A stretch of 64,000 nt of DNA from Adineta steineri (GCA_905250115.1 CAJNOI010000118.1:4343-68342), one strand, 5' to 3'; positions 1-10,837 are shown, counted from the first letter of the stretch. The notes: a model not told the origin generated them from the sequence alone. Program-made: numbers and translations.

Positions 1-2032
1 CAACATCATCATCAGCAACAACATCATCATCAGCAACAACATCATCAACAACTTCATCAACATCCACAACAGCAATACAGCGTGAGTACTACATTAAAAC
101 ATTCATAGTAACTCAAAAGATGGTTGATAGAAATGAGGATATCTAAAAGTTTTGATTTTAGCTATTGAATGATTGCCATCTAGATAGACAACATTAGTGA
201 ACATTTCATATCAGAAGTCGAAACAAGGCCAATGTTAGATAACTAGATTTCATCTACACTCATTTAAGTATTGAATATCCGTGTCTTGTCCAATAGTATC
301 AGACGAAAAAATTGTTGATAAAAAGATTTTCATGCGATAGAACTCATCGATCATTTTAATTATCACTTATAGCAACCCACTCTCAAAATGATTCGAGTAA
401 TTCTACACGTTGAAGTACTAGTTGACAGAATATTGACATGAGACATGTCTATCAACATCTAATCTCATACTTTAGGTCGCATTTGCATAGAGTTGAGTAA
501 TTCAAAAAAAATATCGCAAGAATATAACAAGCAAACTTCAAACTCGAAAAAATCGTCTTTTGTCACCATCAATTAACCCTTAGTGTTTTGATTTTCTCAT
601 AAGAAAGATGCGAGAATTATATTCTCTTGCTCACAGTCACAGTCACATCCTAGCGCATACATACATACATAACCCATCCAACAACGTGAAAGTATATACT
701 GTTTCCAATTTGTTAAACTATGTAGAATGACTTTCACTTTAATTCTAAACTTCGATCACTATTCATTATAACTGAGTTGTAGGACAGTGTTTGAGGTTCA
801 TCAGTTCGTGACATCGATAGAACTTGAAAAATATCAATGAAACCATTTTTACCATAGTTTTTTATCAATTTGACTTAACATTTCATAATGAATCTTATCT
901 TGATCATGAAAACAAAGAGAAGTTTATTGAAGGTTTGAAATCATTTAATCTGTGATCAGTAGATAGACAACTTATGCACATGAGAGATTCAAAGTCATTT
1001 TAAGAACAACAGTTTTTACTCACTTTTTTATCTTATCTAGACTGGACAATGACCGGGAACATGAGTATCGCACGATACGCTCACACAGCATCCACATTAG
1101 CAAATGGATCCGTATTAGTTGCTGGTGGATTCAATGGTAGTAGTTATCTTAATAGTGCTGAATTGTATAATACATCAACAGGCACTTGGATAATCACAGG
1201 AAGCATGAGTGTCGCACGATATTATCACACAGCATCTGTATTAGCAAATGGATCAGTATTAGTTACTGGTGGAAACGGCAGTAGTGGTTGTCTCAATAGT
1301 GCTGAATTGTACCATCCATCAACAGGCACTTGGACAACTACAGGAAACATGAGTGTCGCACGAGAATATCACACAGCATCCACATTAGCAAATGGATATG
1401 TATTAGTTGCTGGTGGATACAACGGTGCTTATCTCAATAGTGCTGAATTATACCATCCATCAACAGGCACTTGGACAATTACAGGAAGCATGAGTACCGC
1501 ACGAGAATATCACACAGCATCCACATTATCAAATGGATCAGTATTAGTTGCTGGTGGATACAACGGTGCTTATCTCAATAGTACTGAATTGTACAATCCA
1601 TTAACAGGCATTTGGACAACTACAGGAAACATGAGTATCGCACGAAGATCTTACACAGCATCCACATTAGCAAATGGATCAGTATTAGTTGCTGGTGGAT
1701 ACAGCAATAGTAGTTATCTTAATAGTGCTGAATTGTACCATCCATTAACAGGCACTTGGACAACTATCGGAAGCATGAGTACCGCACGAGAATATCACAC
1801 AGCATTTACATTAGCAAATGGATTAGTATTAGTTGCTGGTGGACAGGGCAACGGTACTAATAGTCTGAATAGTGCTGAATTGTACAATCCATCGACAGGC
1901 ACTTGGACAACTACAGGAAACATGAATGTCGCACGGCGATTTCACACAGCATCCACATTAGCAAATGGATCAGTATTAGTTACTGGTGGATACGGCAGTA
2001 ATGGTTATCTCAATAGTGCTGAACTTTACTAA
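1..2032 (+). CDS. Secreted kelch-repeat protein, copy A (3' part; 5' end outside window)
   Basis: Two exons are visible: 1-81 and 1041-2032. The first, in the frame fixed by a phase-1 junction, is almost only Ser, Thr and Ala (mucin-like linker) and ends at a GTGAGT donor. The second follows a TCTAG acceptor and encodes seven kelch-type repeats of about 47 residues, with the pattern G-x-M-x-x-A-R-x-x-H-T-A, L-A-N-G-x-V-L-V-A-G-G, L-N-S-A-E-L-Y, T-G-T-W. It stops (TAA) right after the last L-N-S-A-E-L-Y, so the last blade lacks its final strand, as expected if the N-terminal W-T strand closes a seven-bladed propeller. Copy B (3830-7653) suggests that the missing 5' exon encodes a signal peptide. 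The repeat consensus resembles bacterial kelch proteins, so horizontal origin is likely but not tested. The ligand is unknown; an extracellular binding role is inference. Confidence 0.8.
1041..2032 (+). repeat. Coding tandem repeat, 7 kelch units of about 141-147 bp
   Basis: Seven consecutive copies of a unit carrying the codons for H-T-A-S-T-L-A-N-G and L-N-S-A-E-L-Y. Nucleotide similarity between units is high, including at silent positions, which suggests recent unit duplication or gene conversion. Copy B has only five units. Confidence 0.85.
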
Positions 2033-3829
2033 TCGATATAGACAGAATGACATTTGCTTTTGTGAACTGAATCATAAGTTTTTTTTATATGTAATCAAAC
2101 TATTTAATCATTCACATTTCTCAATACACTATCATTCACCAAATAATATATGAGTTGAAGTAATATTTCGAAGTCATATAATATGGCAGTTGTTGAAAAA
2201 GAGCTATGATTGATAAAAGACAAATCATTTTTGTATAACAGAGTGGATATAAAGACATATATGTAGAATATTAATCATTTGTTGCCCCCAACCATATGTA
2301 CTCGAATGAGCACATAGAAGTAATCGTTCTCAAGTGAATATCAGAAATGAATAACTGAATTATATGTCCAAATATCTTGAGTGTAGGTAGGAGTGTGGGT
2401 ATGAAGGTGATGGTGTCTCTAAACTGCAGTGCCTATCTTCCAGCCACACACACTCACCCAAAAATACAGCGTGAAGTCGCGGAGACGATGAGTATTTTAC
2501 GCCTTTACACGATTGAAAAAAGATGGGTATTCAAAATTATATGAGCTTAAATAATCATGATACAGCTCATTTAATACTGTTAAAAATATCAGTTTCCCTT
2601 ACCCATTAAAACGCTCGAATATTAATGATTGGATAAGCTTAGACGGGTCTCCTTAAATAGAACTCATTATATAACAAGTGTAAAATGACAATATTTTTCT
2701 TAAATTCTCAAATGTAAAATTTCATGTATGAAAACATTCATAATTCTTTCTATTTCATCGTCTACACAGTCAAATTTTGTATCATCCGTTACGGAATAAA
2801 TTTACGACAAATAAAACATTTATAATTCATCCTATTTAATCATTTACAAGGTAAAAATTTTGTACTATTAGTTACGGAAAAAAATTATGACAAACAAAAA
2901 ATTTATAATTCATCGTTTACAAGGTAAAAATTTTTATCATCAGTTACAGAACAAATTTATGACAAGACAACATTAATAATTGATCCTATTTGATCGTTCA
3001 CACGGTAAAATTTTGTATCATCAGTTATAGAATAAACTTATAAAAAGCAAACATTTATTCTTCTGTCTATTTTGTCGTTTACACAGTAAAATGTTTATCA
3101 TCAGTTACGGAAAAAATCTAGGAAAAAGAAAATTGAAAGTTTCAGTTACAGAGCCTTCACACGATGATTATTACCAGTGCAAAATCTGTTATTTATAATC
3201 TGAAGATAAAACTGAACATATTAACTTTCTCAGCATTCAAACGCTTATGAACGAAAGTACGGGATTAAACGATAAAAAGCAATTTTGTAAGGGTTTACAC
3301 GTCAGTTTCTGTCATTTGAAAAAATTTAGTCGTGCTGATATCCAAAAATGAGATTATTCACATTAATCTTAGTTTGTAATGCATTAACCAGTATGCTGAA
3401 TCAAACAACATATGGCAACGGCTTGTTCGTCACCGTTCAGAATGCCCTCCAGAAATATGATCGCCAGTTACTTTATTCTGTATGACTGAACGCCATTACA
3501 TATATACAAAAAAGAAGCTGTTTCTTGTTTTTTCTCTTCATTTGATGGTGACGATTTTAATTCTATAAATGGTTGAAAAAATCAAGGTAATGCTTTCTTC
3601 TCTTTTACTCAAATATTTTTTCCTTGTTGCTATTGCATCGTTTTGTGTATGTATACTAGTCACGGCTGCAGCTTTGATTTCCAGACACTTGACAAACAAT
3701 CTACAGCATTTTTTTTTGTAGTGATTAAATATTAAACGAGAGAATAGGGGAAAATAAAAGAAAAGAGAAACATTAATATCACTAACTGAAATATTTCTAA
3801 AAAAAGTTTAAAAGATCAAGTCACAAAAG
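2033..3829. other. Spacer between kelch copies, with a duplicated 3' flank
   Basis: No gene seen. The first roughly 260 bases (2033 to about 2293) match the 3' flank of copy B (7654 to about 7918), so the duplication runs past the stop codon. About 2752-3145 is a minisatellite (separate entry). The rest is AT-rich with no open frame of note. Confidence 0.6.
2752..3145. repeat. Diverged minisatellite, about 5 units of about 75-82 bp
   Basis: Units start near 2752, 2834, 2912, 2988 and 3069. Each contains in order a T-rich start with ATCGT or ATCATT, a CACA/ACAAGGTAAAA segment, ATCATC(A/C)GTTACGGA, and a TTATGACAAA/CATTTATAATTC segment. A partial sixth unit may precede it (about 2697-2751). 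Units differ at many sites, so the array is old. No coding potential is seen. Confidence 0.7.
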
Positions 3830-5741
3830 ATGTTTTGGATATTTTTTGTTTTACTAGTATTTTCTACTGGTGATTGTATTCTTCTTGGTACAATAGATAA
3901 TAATATATTGATTGGCAATATATCTGAATCATTGTGGAATATAACGCAAGGTCAATGTATATGAGAAATGATAAATTCAAATGGAACAATATCAACATTA
4001 AACTACTTTTCAGCAAATGAAACTTGTCAACTATTTTATACAAATTTTACTTCGATCTTAATTGAATTTAATGTCAATTCTTCTTTGATATTTATGAATC
4101 AATCAGCAATATTCTTAGCACAAAGTAAATATATCATAAATATTGTAAAAATTTCAGTTTTGCTAATCAACGAGCTAGCCACATCTGAAAAAATTTCTTA
4201 AGATTTTTTCCAATGAAAGCCCCATCTTATTTAGTTTAGCAAGTTAGCCGTTAGAGAAAAATGTTAATATTATATATAGATTCGCACATGCAAATACACT
4301 GTGTCAACCTCATCTTCAGATAGATACTCACATCCACCACTCTAGATAAGTTTTTAATCGATGGGGAAGATTCATTTATTGTAAATGTTCAAGTTAGTGG
4401 CTAAGTCAGTTACTAATTATTATTTAGAATTGATGATATGCCACAGTCATTGAATAATGCCACTGAAGCTTTGTAATAAATTTAAAAAGTTTTGACCCCT
4501 CTCAGCCGGGAGTTGCCAAAAGGCAACATTTTCTTTTTTTTATTTTGTATACCAACAAAATTCTGTTATTAGTGGTAACTCGTGCTAATGATAAAATAAG
4601 AAAATTTTTGGAATTACTAGTGAACATATTCGATTTCCAAAAATCATTGAGAAACGACACTTTGATAATACTGACCTTCCATGTTAATTAGTATATACTA
4701 TGCTATTCTCAAAAAGTCATACGTATTCATATTGAATGAGAAGTGGGTAATTTATATGATATGTACCTTTAAATATCGTAGTATAAGCATGGCACTCGAT
4801 AGTAGTTTGAAAGAGTTATCGGTACAATATTATCTCAATGTGTCCATTTGGCAGCATCCGACTGGAAAGAGTTAAACAAAAATAAAAGATTTCAAGAAAA
4901 GAATCAATATGCAAATCTCATATGACTCAATCTCTCTAATTCTAAAAGTTTTATTATTAAACTTGTTAAGAAATACAAGTTGAGTTGTCAAAATTATCAT
5001 AAGACAAATATAATTAAAGTAAATATCATAGAATTATAATTATAATGGAAATGATTTAAACATTTTCTATTTTATTACAATCAACTCATACCTAACGTTG
5101 ATATATTATTACAGAACAAGAAAAAAAATCTTATCCAATCATTTAGTCTCACTCTAAAATCATTTTTTCAAAATAGAATCGACTACGACATCAACACCTA
5201 CAACATCAACAACATCATCACCATCAACAACATCATCAATATCAAGTCAGTACTATGTTAAATGATTTGTAGTAGCTCAAACGATGATTACTAGAAATGA
5301 CTATATCTCAAAGATTTGATTTTAGCTATTGAATGATCGTCATCCAGATAGACTAGATTTGAGAACATTTTCTATCAGAAGTCGAAATAAGATCAATTGT
5401 TAATGACTTGATTCGGTCTAGACCGACTCAAATATTGAATATGCTGGTTCTGTCTAACAGTATAAGACAAAAACATTCTTGATAAAATGATTTTCATGCG
5501 ACAGAACTCAATGATCATTTTAGTAATCATTCACGTCCACCCACTCTCGAGATGATTGGCATAATTCTACACGTTGAAGTGCTAGTTGAGATAATATCGA
5601 TATGAGACATGTCTATCAACACATAATCTCACGATTTAAATAGCATTTGTATAGACTTCAGCAATTCAAAAAAATATCGTAGTAATATCAAATACAAACT
5701 TCAAACTCAAAAAAACGCCTTTCATCGTGATCAATTAACTC

Positions 5742-6290
5742 CTACTCAGAAAAAAAGAAAGGAGCTTTCTAGAGCCCCCACAAAAGGTTCTGTGGAAGAC
5801 CAAAAGCTTCTTTTTATGTCTAAAGTTCCAAAACCACGAACATCAAAATCGACAGAACCCTCAATGGTTCTAAATTGTATCCACGGGTCGAACCCTCTCC
5901 TACAGAACCTACTTTTGAGTTCCGTAGAGCAAAAAAAGGTTTTGTAGGAATATTCAGAACCTTCGAGGGTTCATATTAAATCCTACAAAACTAATGTAGT
6001 TTAGTCTAAAACCATCAGGATTTCATACAGAACCATGGTGGCTTTGTAGGATTTAATATAAACCCTCGAAGGTTCTGAATATTCCTACAAAACCTTTTTT
6101 TGCTCTACGGAACTCAAAAATAGGTTCTGTAGGAGAGGGTTCGACCCGTGGATACAATTTAGAACCATTGAGGGTTCTGTCGATTTTGATGTTCGTGGTT
6201 TTGGAACTTTAGACATAAAAAGAAGCTTTTGGTCTTCCACAGAACCTTTTGTGGGGGCTCTAGAAAGCTCCTTTCTTTTTTTCTGAGTAG
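5742..6290. mobile_element. 549-bp palindromic foldback/MITE element in a kelch intron
   Basis: Two arms of about 248 bp (5742-5989 and 6043-6290) are near-perfect reverse complements around a loop of about 53 bp. The outer end reads CTACTCAGAAAAAAAGAAAG and its reverse complement closes the element. The homologous intron of copy A has no such sequence at the matching place (near 575), so this is an insertion after the duplication. If the outermost TA is a target duplication the element is 5745-6287, as in Tc1/mariner-type MITEs; the palindrome hides the exact boundary. The arms contain iterated AGAACC/GGTTCT motifs. No coding capacity. Confidence 0.85.
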
Positions 6291-7205
6291 TGTACTAGCT
6301 TTCTGATGAGACCGATGCAAGAATTATATTCTCTTACTCACATTCACATTCTGACACATACATAAACCACCCATCCAACATGATGAAAGTACATATTGTT
6401 CCCACTATATTAAACAATGTAGAATGACTTTCACAGAAGTTCTAAAATTCGATCATCATTCATCGTAACTGAATTGTAGAATAGTGTTTGAGTTTTGTCA
6501 GTTCGTGAAATCGATAGAACTCAAAAAACATCAGTGAAATCGTTTATAAAATATTTTTTAATTAATTTGAATTAACATTTCATAATGAATCTTATTTTAA
6601 GCATGAAAATAAAGAGATGTTTATTGAAGGTTCGAAATCATTTAATCTGTCATCGATAGATAGGCATCTTATGCACTTGAGGGATTCGAAGTTATTTTAA
6701 AAACAACATTTTTTCTCACTTTTTTGCCTCATCTAGAATGGACAACGACAGGAAACATGAATATCGGACGGTTTCATCACACAGCATCTACATTAGCAGA
6801 TAAATCAGTATTAGTTGCTGGTGGGTATAACGGTAGTGGTTATCTCAATAGTGCTGAATTGTATAATACATCAACAGGCACTTGGACAATCACAGGAAGC
6901 ATGAGTATCGCACGTGCTGTTCACACAGCAACCACGTTAGCAAATGGATCAGTATTAGTTACTGGTGGACTCAACGGCGTTTTTCCTCTTAATAGTGCTG
7001 AATTGTACAATCCATCAACAGGCACTTGGACAATCACAGGAAGCATGAATGTCACACGAGATTGGTACGCAGCATCCACATTGGCAAATGGATCAGTATT
7101 AGTTGTTGGTGGATATAGTGGTAGTGGTCCTGTTACTAGTGCTGAATTGTACAATCCATCAACAGGTACTTGGACAATCACAGGAAGCATGAATGTCGCA
7201 CGAGC

Positions 7206-7410
7206 CAGTGTTTTATCCAGCTTTTTTCGTCCGAGGGTGCGAAATTCATTGCCGGGGGGGCAAAAATCTCTCTTCTGAGGGGGCAAACGTAGAGTTTCAG
7301 ACTCAAAAAGCGTAATTTTTTTGGATTCCGGGGGGGGGGGGGGGGGGGGGGGCCCCCCCCGGGGGGGAAAAAACCCCCCGCCCCCCCCCCCCCCGCTAGA
7401 TAAACCACTG
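7206..7410. mobile_element. Small non-autonomous hAT-like element inside a kelch repeat
   Basis: The ends are inverted repeats of 16 bp with two mismatches, CAGTGTTTTATCCAGC at the left and the complement of CAGTGGTTTATCTAGC at the right. They are flanked by an exact 8-bp direct repeat GCACGAGC (7198-7205 and 7411-7418). CAGTG termini and 8-bp duplications are typical of the hAT superfamily. Removing the element plus one duplication (213 bp, 71 codons) restores an uninterrupted kelch repeat reading V-A-R-A-E-H-T. The interior includes an implausible G/C homopolymer block, so the true length is uncertain. Confidence 0.85.
7331..7394. other. Extreme poly-G/poly-C block, probable assembly artefact
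   Basis: More than 20 G in a row, then C8, G7, A6, C6 and a long C run, in otherwise AT-rich DNA. It may stand for an unresolved hairpin loop of the hAT-like element rather than real sequence. Open frames with poly-Gly or poly-Pro here are spurious. Confidence 0.7.
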
Positions 7411-8079
7411 GCACGAGCAGAGCACACAGTGACCACACTAGCAAATGGATCAGTATTAGTTGCTGGTGGACGTAACAGCAGTAGTGGTTATCTCAATAGT
7501 GCTGAATTGTACAATCCATCAACAGGTACTTGGACAATCGCAGGAAGCATGAGTATCGCACGAGAATATCACACAGCATCCACATTAGCAAATGGATCAG
7601 TATTAGTTACTGGTGGATTGGGTGGCGGTCTCAGTAGTGCTGAACTTTATTAGTCGATATAAACAGAATGACATTTTCTTTTGTGAACTCAATCCTAAAA
7701 TGTTTTTATATGTAATCAAGCTATTTAATCATTCACATTTCTTAATAAATTATCATTCACCAAATAATATATGAGTTGCAGTAATATCTCGAATTTATAT
7801 TGTATGACGGTTGTTGGTAAAAGATAAATCATTATTTATACAACTGAATGGATATTTTCATTGAAAAAGGATGGATATAAATACAAATGTGAAGAATATT
7901 AATCATTCGTTGCTCTCGACGAATTTATTGACTACTGTCGAAAGGAAAAATATCAAAAAGTTTAAAAACGCTAAAAATAAGACCTTAGTAGTATCACTGT
8001 TGTCAGAAATAAACAACAGGTAAAACTCGGGTGTCAGTGTAGGTGTACTCTCTTTCTTTTTGTCTACACCCACATTCAG

Positions 8080-8665
8080 ACACAACCTCACACCCGTAAT
8101 TTTTGCATCTGCTATCTTTGCTGCTACTTCTCTTTGCTTAATAGAACGACAAGATAACGAAATATTACAAAATAGGTCTATATTTTCATTACTTGCAATA
8201 AGCATGTGGTTTTCTATAGGTGTTATCGTTGAATATGGAGTAGATTTTCATGTTAGAACAGCTGTTGGACGCTTATTAACAATGAGCATGTACATATTAA
8301 GTATAGTATTTGTAGCAACCTATATTGCAAACTTAGCTTCTTATTTATGAGAAATATCTGATGGCATTAAAAATTATCATCCATTAAATTCTAGAGATGA
8401 ACAATATCAAAGTTTATTAAACGGTCTAATTGATGCAGATTTTGATTAAAGTACATTTGTTACACCTACGATTATTGATATTGATTCATTACTTGATTTA
8501 TTTCTTACTTTTGGAATAATTAGTATATTAGCGACAGTGTTATTTTTATACAAGTCACGATTTATGATAAAAGATTATATAATCAGCATATTTCGTAAAA
8601 ATGCTTCATTGACTCAAAAGAATCTTTCTATCATAAGAAATTCGGGTATTGCAATACAACTTTAA
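8080..8665 (+). pseudogene. Ionotropic glutamate receptor channel-domain fragment
   Basis: One frame carries the iGluR transmembrane order. M1-like hydrophobic stretch lies at about 8093-8140, the re-entrant pore loop (W-F-S-I-G-V-I-V-E-Y-G) at about 8180-8240, and M3 ends in T-Y-I-A-N-L-A-S-Y-L, matching the diagnostic S-Y-T-A-N-L-A-A-F. After two in-frame stops (TGA 8348-8350, TAA 8447-8449) an M4-like helix and basic tail follow, ending at TAA 8663-8665. The S2 half between M3 and M4 is only about 60 residues, much shorter than the usual ~140, and no S1 or N-terminal domain is seen upstream. This is a decayed remnant. The conserved M3 signature makes the family assignment fairly safe. Confidence 0.75.
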
Positions 8666-9334
8666 ATATGAAACTGTTATATACCAAAAGACTTCTGTAT
8701 AATAGATGATAACATTAAATAACAAAAACGAAAAGATAAGGATATATTTCTGATGTAGTACGTTATTTTATTTACTATATATTTATTAACTATTGTCGTA
8801 CTCAGTGTACGTTTAGATATTCTTTTTTTGTATCTAGACAACTCATTTATCATTGTAATTATTACTGTCATCGGACGAGAAAAAAGAAAAGACTAACAAT
8901 AACAAGACTATGTCCTACGTATCGAAAAATACACTTTATACTCTGTCACCTTTACACGTGTCGTGATAGAAATAATATAATTACAATTATTAGCTTGACT
9001 ATATATTCGTAATCGAATTTCAATTTTCATCCATATATTTATATAACATACAAAATATGATATCAAATAGATCATTCTTTATGGTAAACTGATTTTTCGT
9101 CATAAATGACGTTTCTGTTAATTATCTGTACATACTGCAAAAAAGGAAAAGAAAAAATTACAATCGCTTATATACGAATAAATGTGGATGTATACAAGTT
9201 TCCATGATAGAAAAGTATACGATTAAACAAAACATTCATTCACAAGAAAAAAATAGAATATTCAAAGTAAAAAAAAGAAAAATACAATACAATAATAAAG
9301 TAAATTTCTTTTATACTTCTATTCGAAATAGTTG
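8666..9334. other. Intergenic, nothing recognised
   Basis: AT-rich sequence with A-rich runs and no open frame, RNA gene or repeat that I can support. Confidence 0.5.
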
Positions 9335-9817
9335 TTAAACATTCATTCTGTGTTCACCATCATTTGTCTTTTTAGGTAATTCTTAAATTAAAAAAATAAA
9401 TAAATTGAAAGTTAAATTTTTCTAATATGATATTTACCCTCCACTACTGATGTAGACGAAGTTTTAGCCATTCGATCAATAGATTCATTATTTCCAAAAA
9501 TTTTCTTTAAAACTTGACTATTATTCGTTGAAGAAGTATCTAAATAAATTTATTTATAAAATTTTTATTTTATTTTATTTATAATTAAAACCTGATGTTT
9601 CATTTAATGTTGTTGATCCATCTACTAAAACATAATCTCTTAACTCAAGAGGCAAACCACATGGATCCATAAGAAAATCAGTAACAAATATTTCGAAGTT
9701 TTTTGTTATAATACGCGATGAACGACTTGAATTTTTGATTTTATTTGGCGTATTTGTTTTAATTGTTCCATTTGTTTCATATTTTCGTTTTCGTTGCTTT
9801 CTCTTTATACCAACCAT
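9335..9817 (-). CDS. Small basic protein of unknown function (124 aa)
   Basis: Three exons inferred on the minus strand: 9817-9592, 9539-9438 and 9381-9335, with phase-1 junctions that agree. The first 13 residues, M-V-G-I-K-R-K-Q-R-K-R-K-Y, look like a nuclear or nucleolar localisation signal. A Ser/Arg/Lys stretch follows, then a short hydrophobic and acidic segment (F-E-I-F-V-T-D-F-L, D-P-C-G-L-P-L-E-L-R-D-Y), then a polar tail. I do not recognise the family. It is divergent to NHP2, with about 230 bp between the two start codons, so they may share a promoter. Exon 3 is the least certain: read-through of the second donor would give a slightly different C-terminus. Confidence 0.6.
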
Positions 9818-10048
9818 TTTTTTCGTTTAATATTAGAAGCAAAATTAAAAAAGAAAACAAACTATTGTCTTTTGTAAACAATAAACAAAGGGTGGCGCTA
9901 ATACAATGCCTCTTCGGACAACTATACCGTCCAATCAAAAAATTTTGTATGAATCATTACATCTACGTGATAGTATTTTATTGATTATCGTTAGTTATTA
10001 TATCTAGAGATTAGTGTATACATACGTATAAAAATTTCAAAAGTAAAA
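9818..10048. promoter_or_regulatory. Divergent promoter region between an unknown gene and NHP2
   Basis: 231 bp separate two head-to-head start codons. There is no clear TATA box close to either start. The AT-rich sequence with ATACATACGTATAAAAATTT just before the NHP2 start is the best candidate core region. Confidence 0.4.
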
Positions 10049-10611
10049 ATGACTAAAGATAAAAAACAAGCTCAAAACGATGAAGCTATGGATACAAGTG
10101 CAGCAAATGGTGATGAGAATGGTGCAGAAAACTCAGGTCCAAGTTATGAAGATAAATTTAAATACATGAATGCAATGGCTTCACCTATTGCACCAAAAAA
10201 ATTAGCTAAAAAAGTGTTTAAAGTTATCAAACAAGCAACAAAACAAAAAAACTATGTTCGATTAGGTTTACGTGAAACACAAAAATATATTCGTCGTGGA
10301 GAAAAAGGTCTTGTTGTTTTTGCTGGTAATGTAACACCAATCGATATTTATAGTCATATGCCTGTTGTTTGCGGTATGTACTACAAAAATAAATACCCAT
10401 TAAAATTTTTTTTCGTCTTTTTCTAATTTTAGAAGAAGCAAATATTCCATATGTATTTGTACCATCAAAAGAAGATTTAGGAAGTATAATTCGTGCCAAT
10501 CGAACATGTTGTTTATTAATGGTTCGTTCACATGCTGATTACAAAGAATTGTATGATGAAATTATTGAAAAAGTCAATAAACTTGAATCCGAAATTGTTA
10601 AAACCGAATAA
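10049..10611 (+). CDS. NHP2: H/ACA ribonucleoprotein subunit NHP2
   Basis: Exons 10049-10373 and 10433-10611 give 167 aa. After an acidic, low-complexity N-terminus of about 35 residues comes the L7Ae/NHP2 RNA-binding fold: P-I-A-P-K-K-L-A-K-K-V-F-K, then R-R-G-E-K-G-L-V-V-F-A-G-N-V-T-P-I, P-V-V-C, and I-P-Y-V-F-V-P-S-K-E-D-L-G. These match NHP2 in order and spacing. NHP2 is a core protein of box H/ACA snoRNPs, which pseudouridylate rRNA, and of telomerase RNP in many animals. It acts in the nucleolus and Cajal bodies. The single intron is 59 bp with a GTATGT donor. The extended N-terminus makes it slightly longer than the human protein. The paralogues SNU13 and RPL7A are less likely because of the V-T-P-I and V-P-S-K motifs. 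Confidence 0.93.
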
Positions 10612-10837
10612 ATGAAAAATGAAAAGAAGAAAAAAAAAATTTAGAACTTTTGTTGTTTTTTTTTTGTTATTAGTATTATTTGTGAAGATTTCACGAAAAA
10701 AATAAAAAAACAAGAATTTTTTGTAGGACATTCCTTGATCACTGTTGACGTGTATCATGTCTATTTCAGATAAATTTTGTCTTAATTATCTCTGGACCAT
10801 CATTGGTATATCTCTTATTCTCGTTTTGTTTTCTTGA

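Larger units (their letters stand above)
3830..7653 (+). pseudogene. Secreted kelch-repeat gene, copy B, disrupted
   Basis: Exons inferred: 3830-4124 (phase 1 out), 5177-5245 (Ser/Thr linker, phase 1 out) and 6737-7653. Exon 1 starts with a signal peptide (M-F-W-I-F-F-V-L-L-V) followed by a Cys- and Asn-glycosylation-rich segment. Phases agree across both junctions, and the last exon starts with the same W-T-x-T-G-N-M as copy A. There are two lesions. An in-frame TGA at 3962-3964 interrupts exon 1 and the same frame stays open on both sides. A hAT-like insertion at 7206-7410 breaks the fourth of five kelch repeats and introduces a stop at 7276-7278. Without the insertion the frame runs through to TAG at 7651-7653. 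The TGA could be a sequencing error or the allele may be dead; read data would decide. Confidence 0.75.
5177..7918 (+). repeat. Second copy of a segmental tandem duplication (first copy 1-2293)
   Basis: Linker exon, long intron, kelch exon and 3' flank are collinear with 1-2293. The two introns align through shared stretches such as TTTTGATTTTAGCTATTGAA and AGAATTATATTCTCTT. The extra length of this copy is explained by the palindrome at 5742-6290 and the insertion at 7206-7410, minus two kelch repeats. Confidence 0.85.

Noticed and set aside
4512..4527. Small hairpin GTTGCC-AAAA-GGCAAC followed by T-run, as a terminator or histone-type stem-loop
   Set aside because: It does not match the histone consensus, and a rho-independent terminator has no meaning in a eukaryotic nuclear genome.
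4681..4875. A 64-codon open frame between kelch exons
   Set aside because: No family resemblance and no fit to the exon phases; it lies inside the inferred intron 4125-5176.
5742..6290. Reading the short repeats here as a CRISPR-like array
   Set aside because: The structure is one large palindrome, with no regular spacers, in a eukaryotic genome.
6921..7444. Minus-strand open frames with poly-Gly and poly-Pro across the G/C block
   Set aside because: They arise from homopolymer runs and from the antisense of kelch repeats.
8030..8100. TG/CA-rich sequence resembling bdelloid telomeric repeats
   Set aside because: No regular TGTGGG-like array, only scattered similarity.
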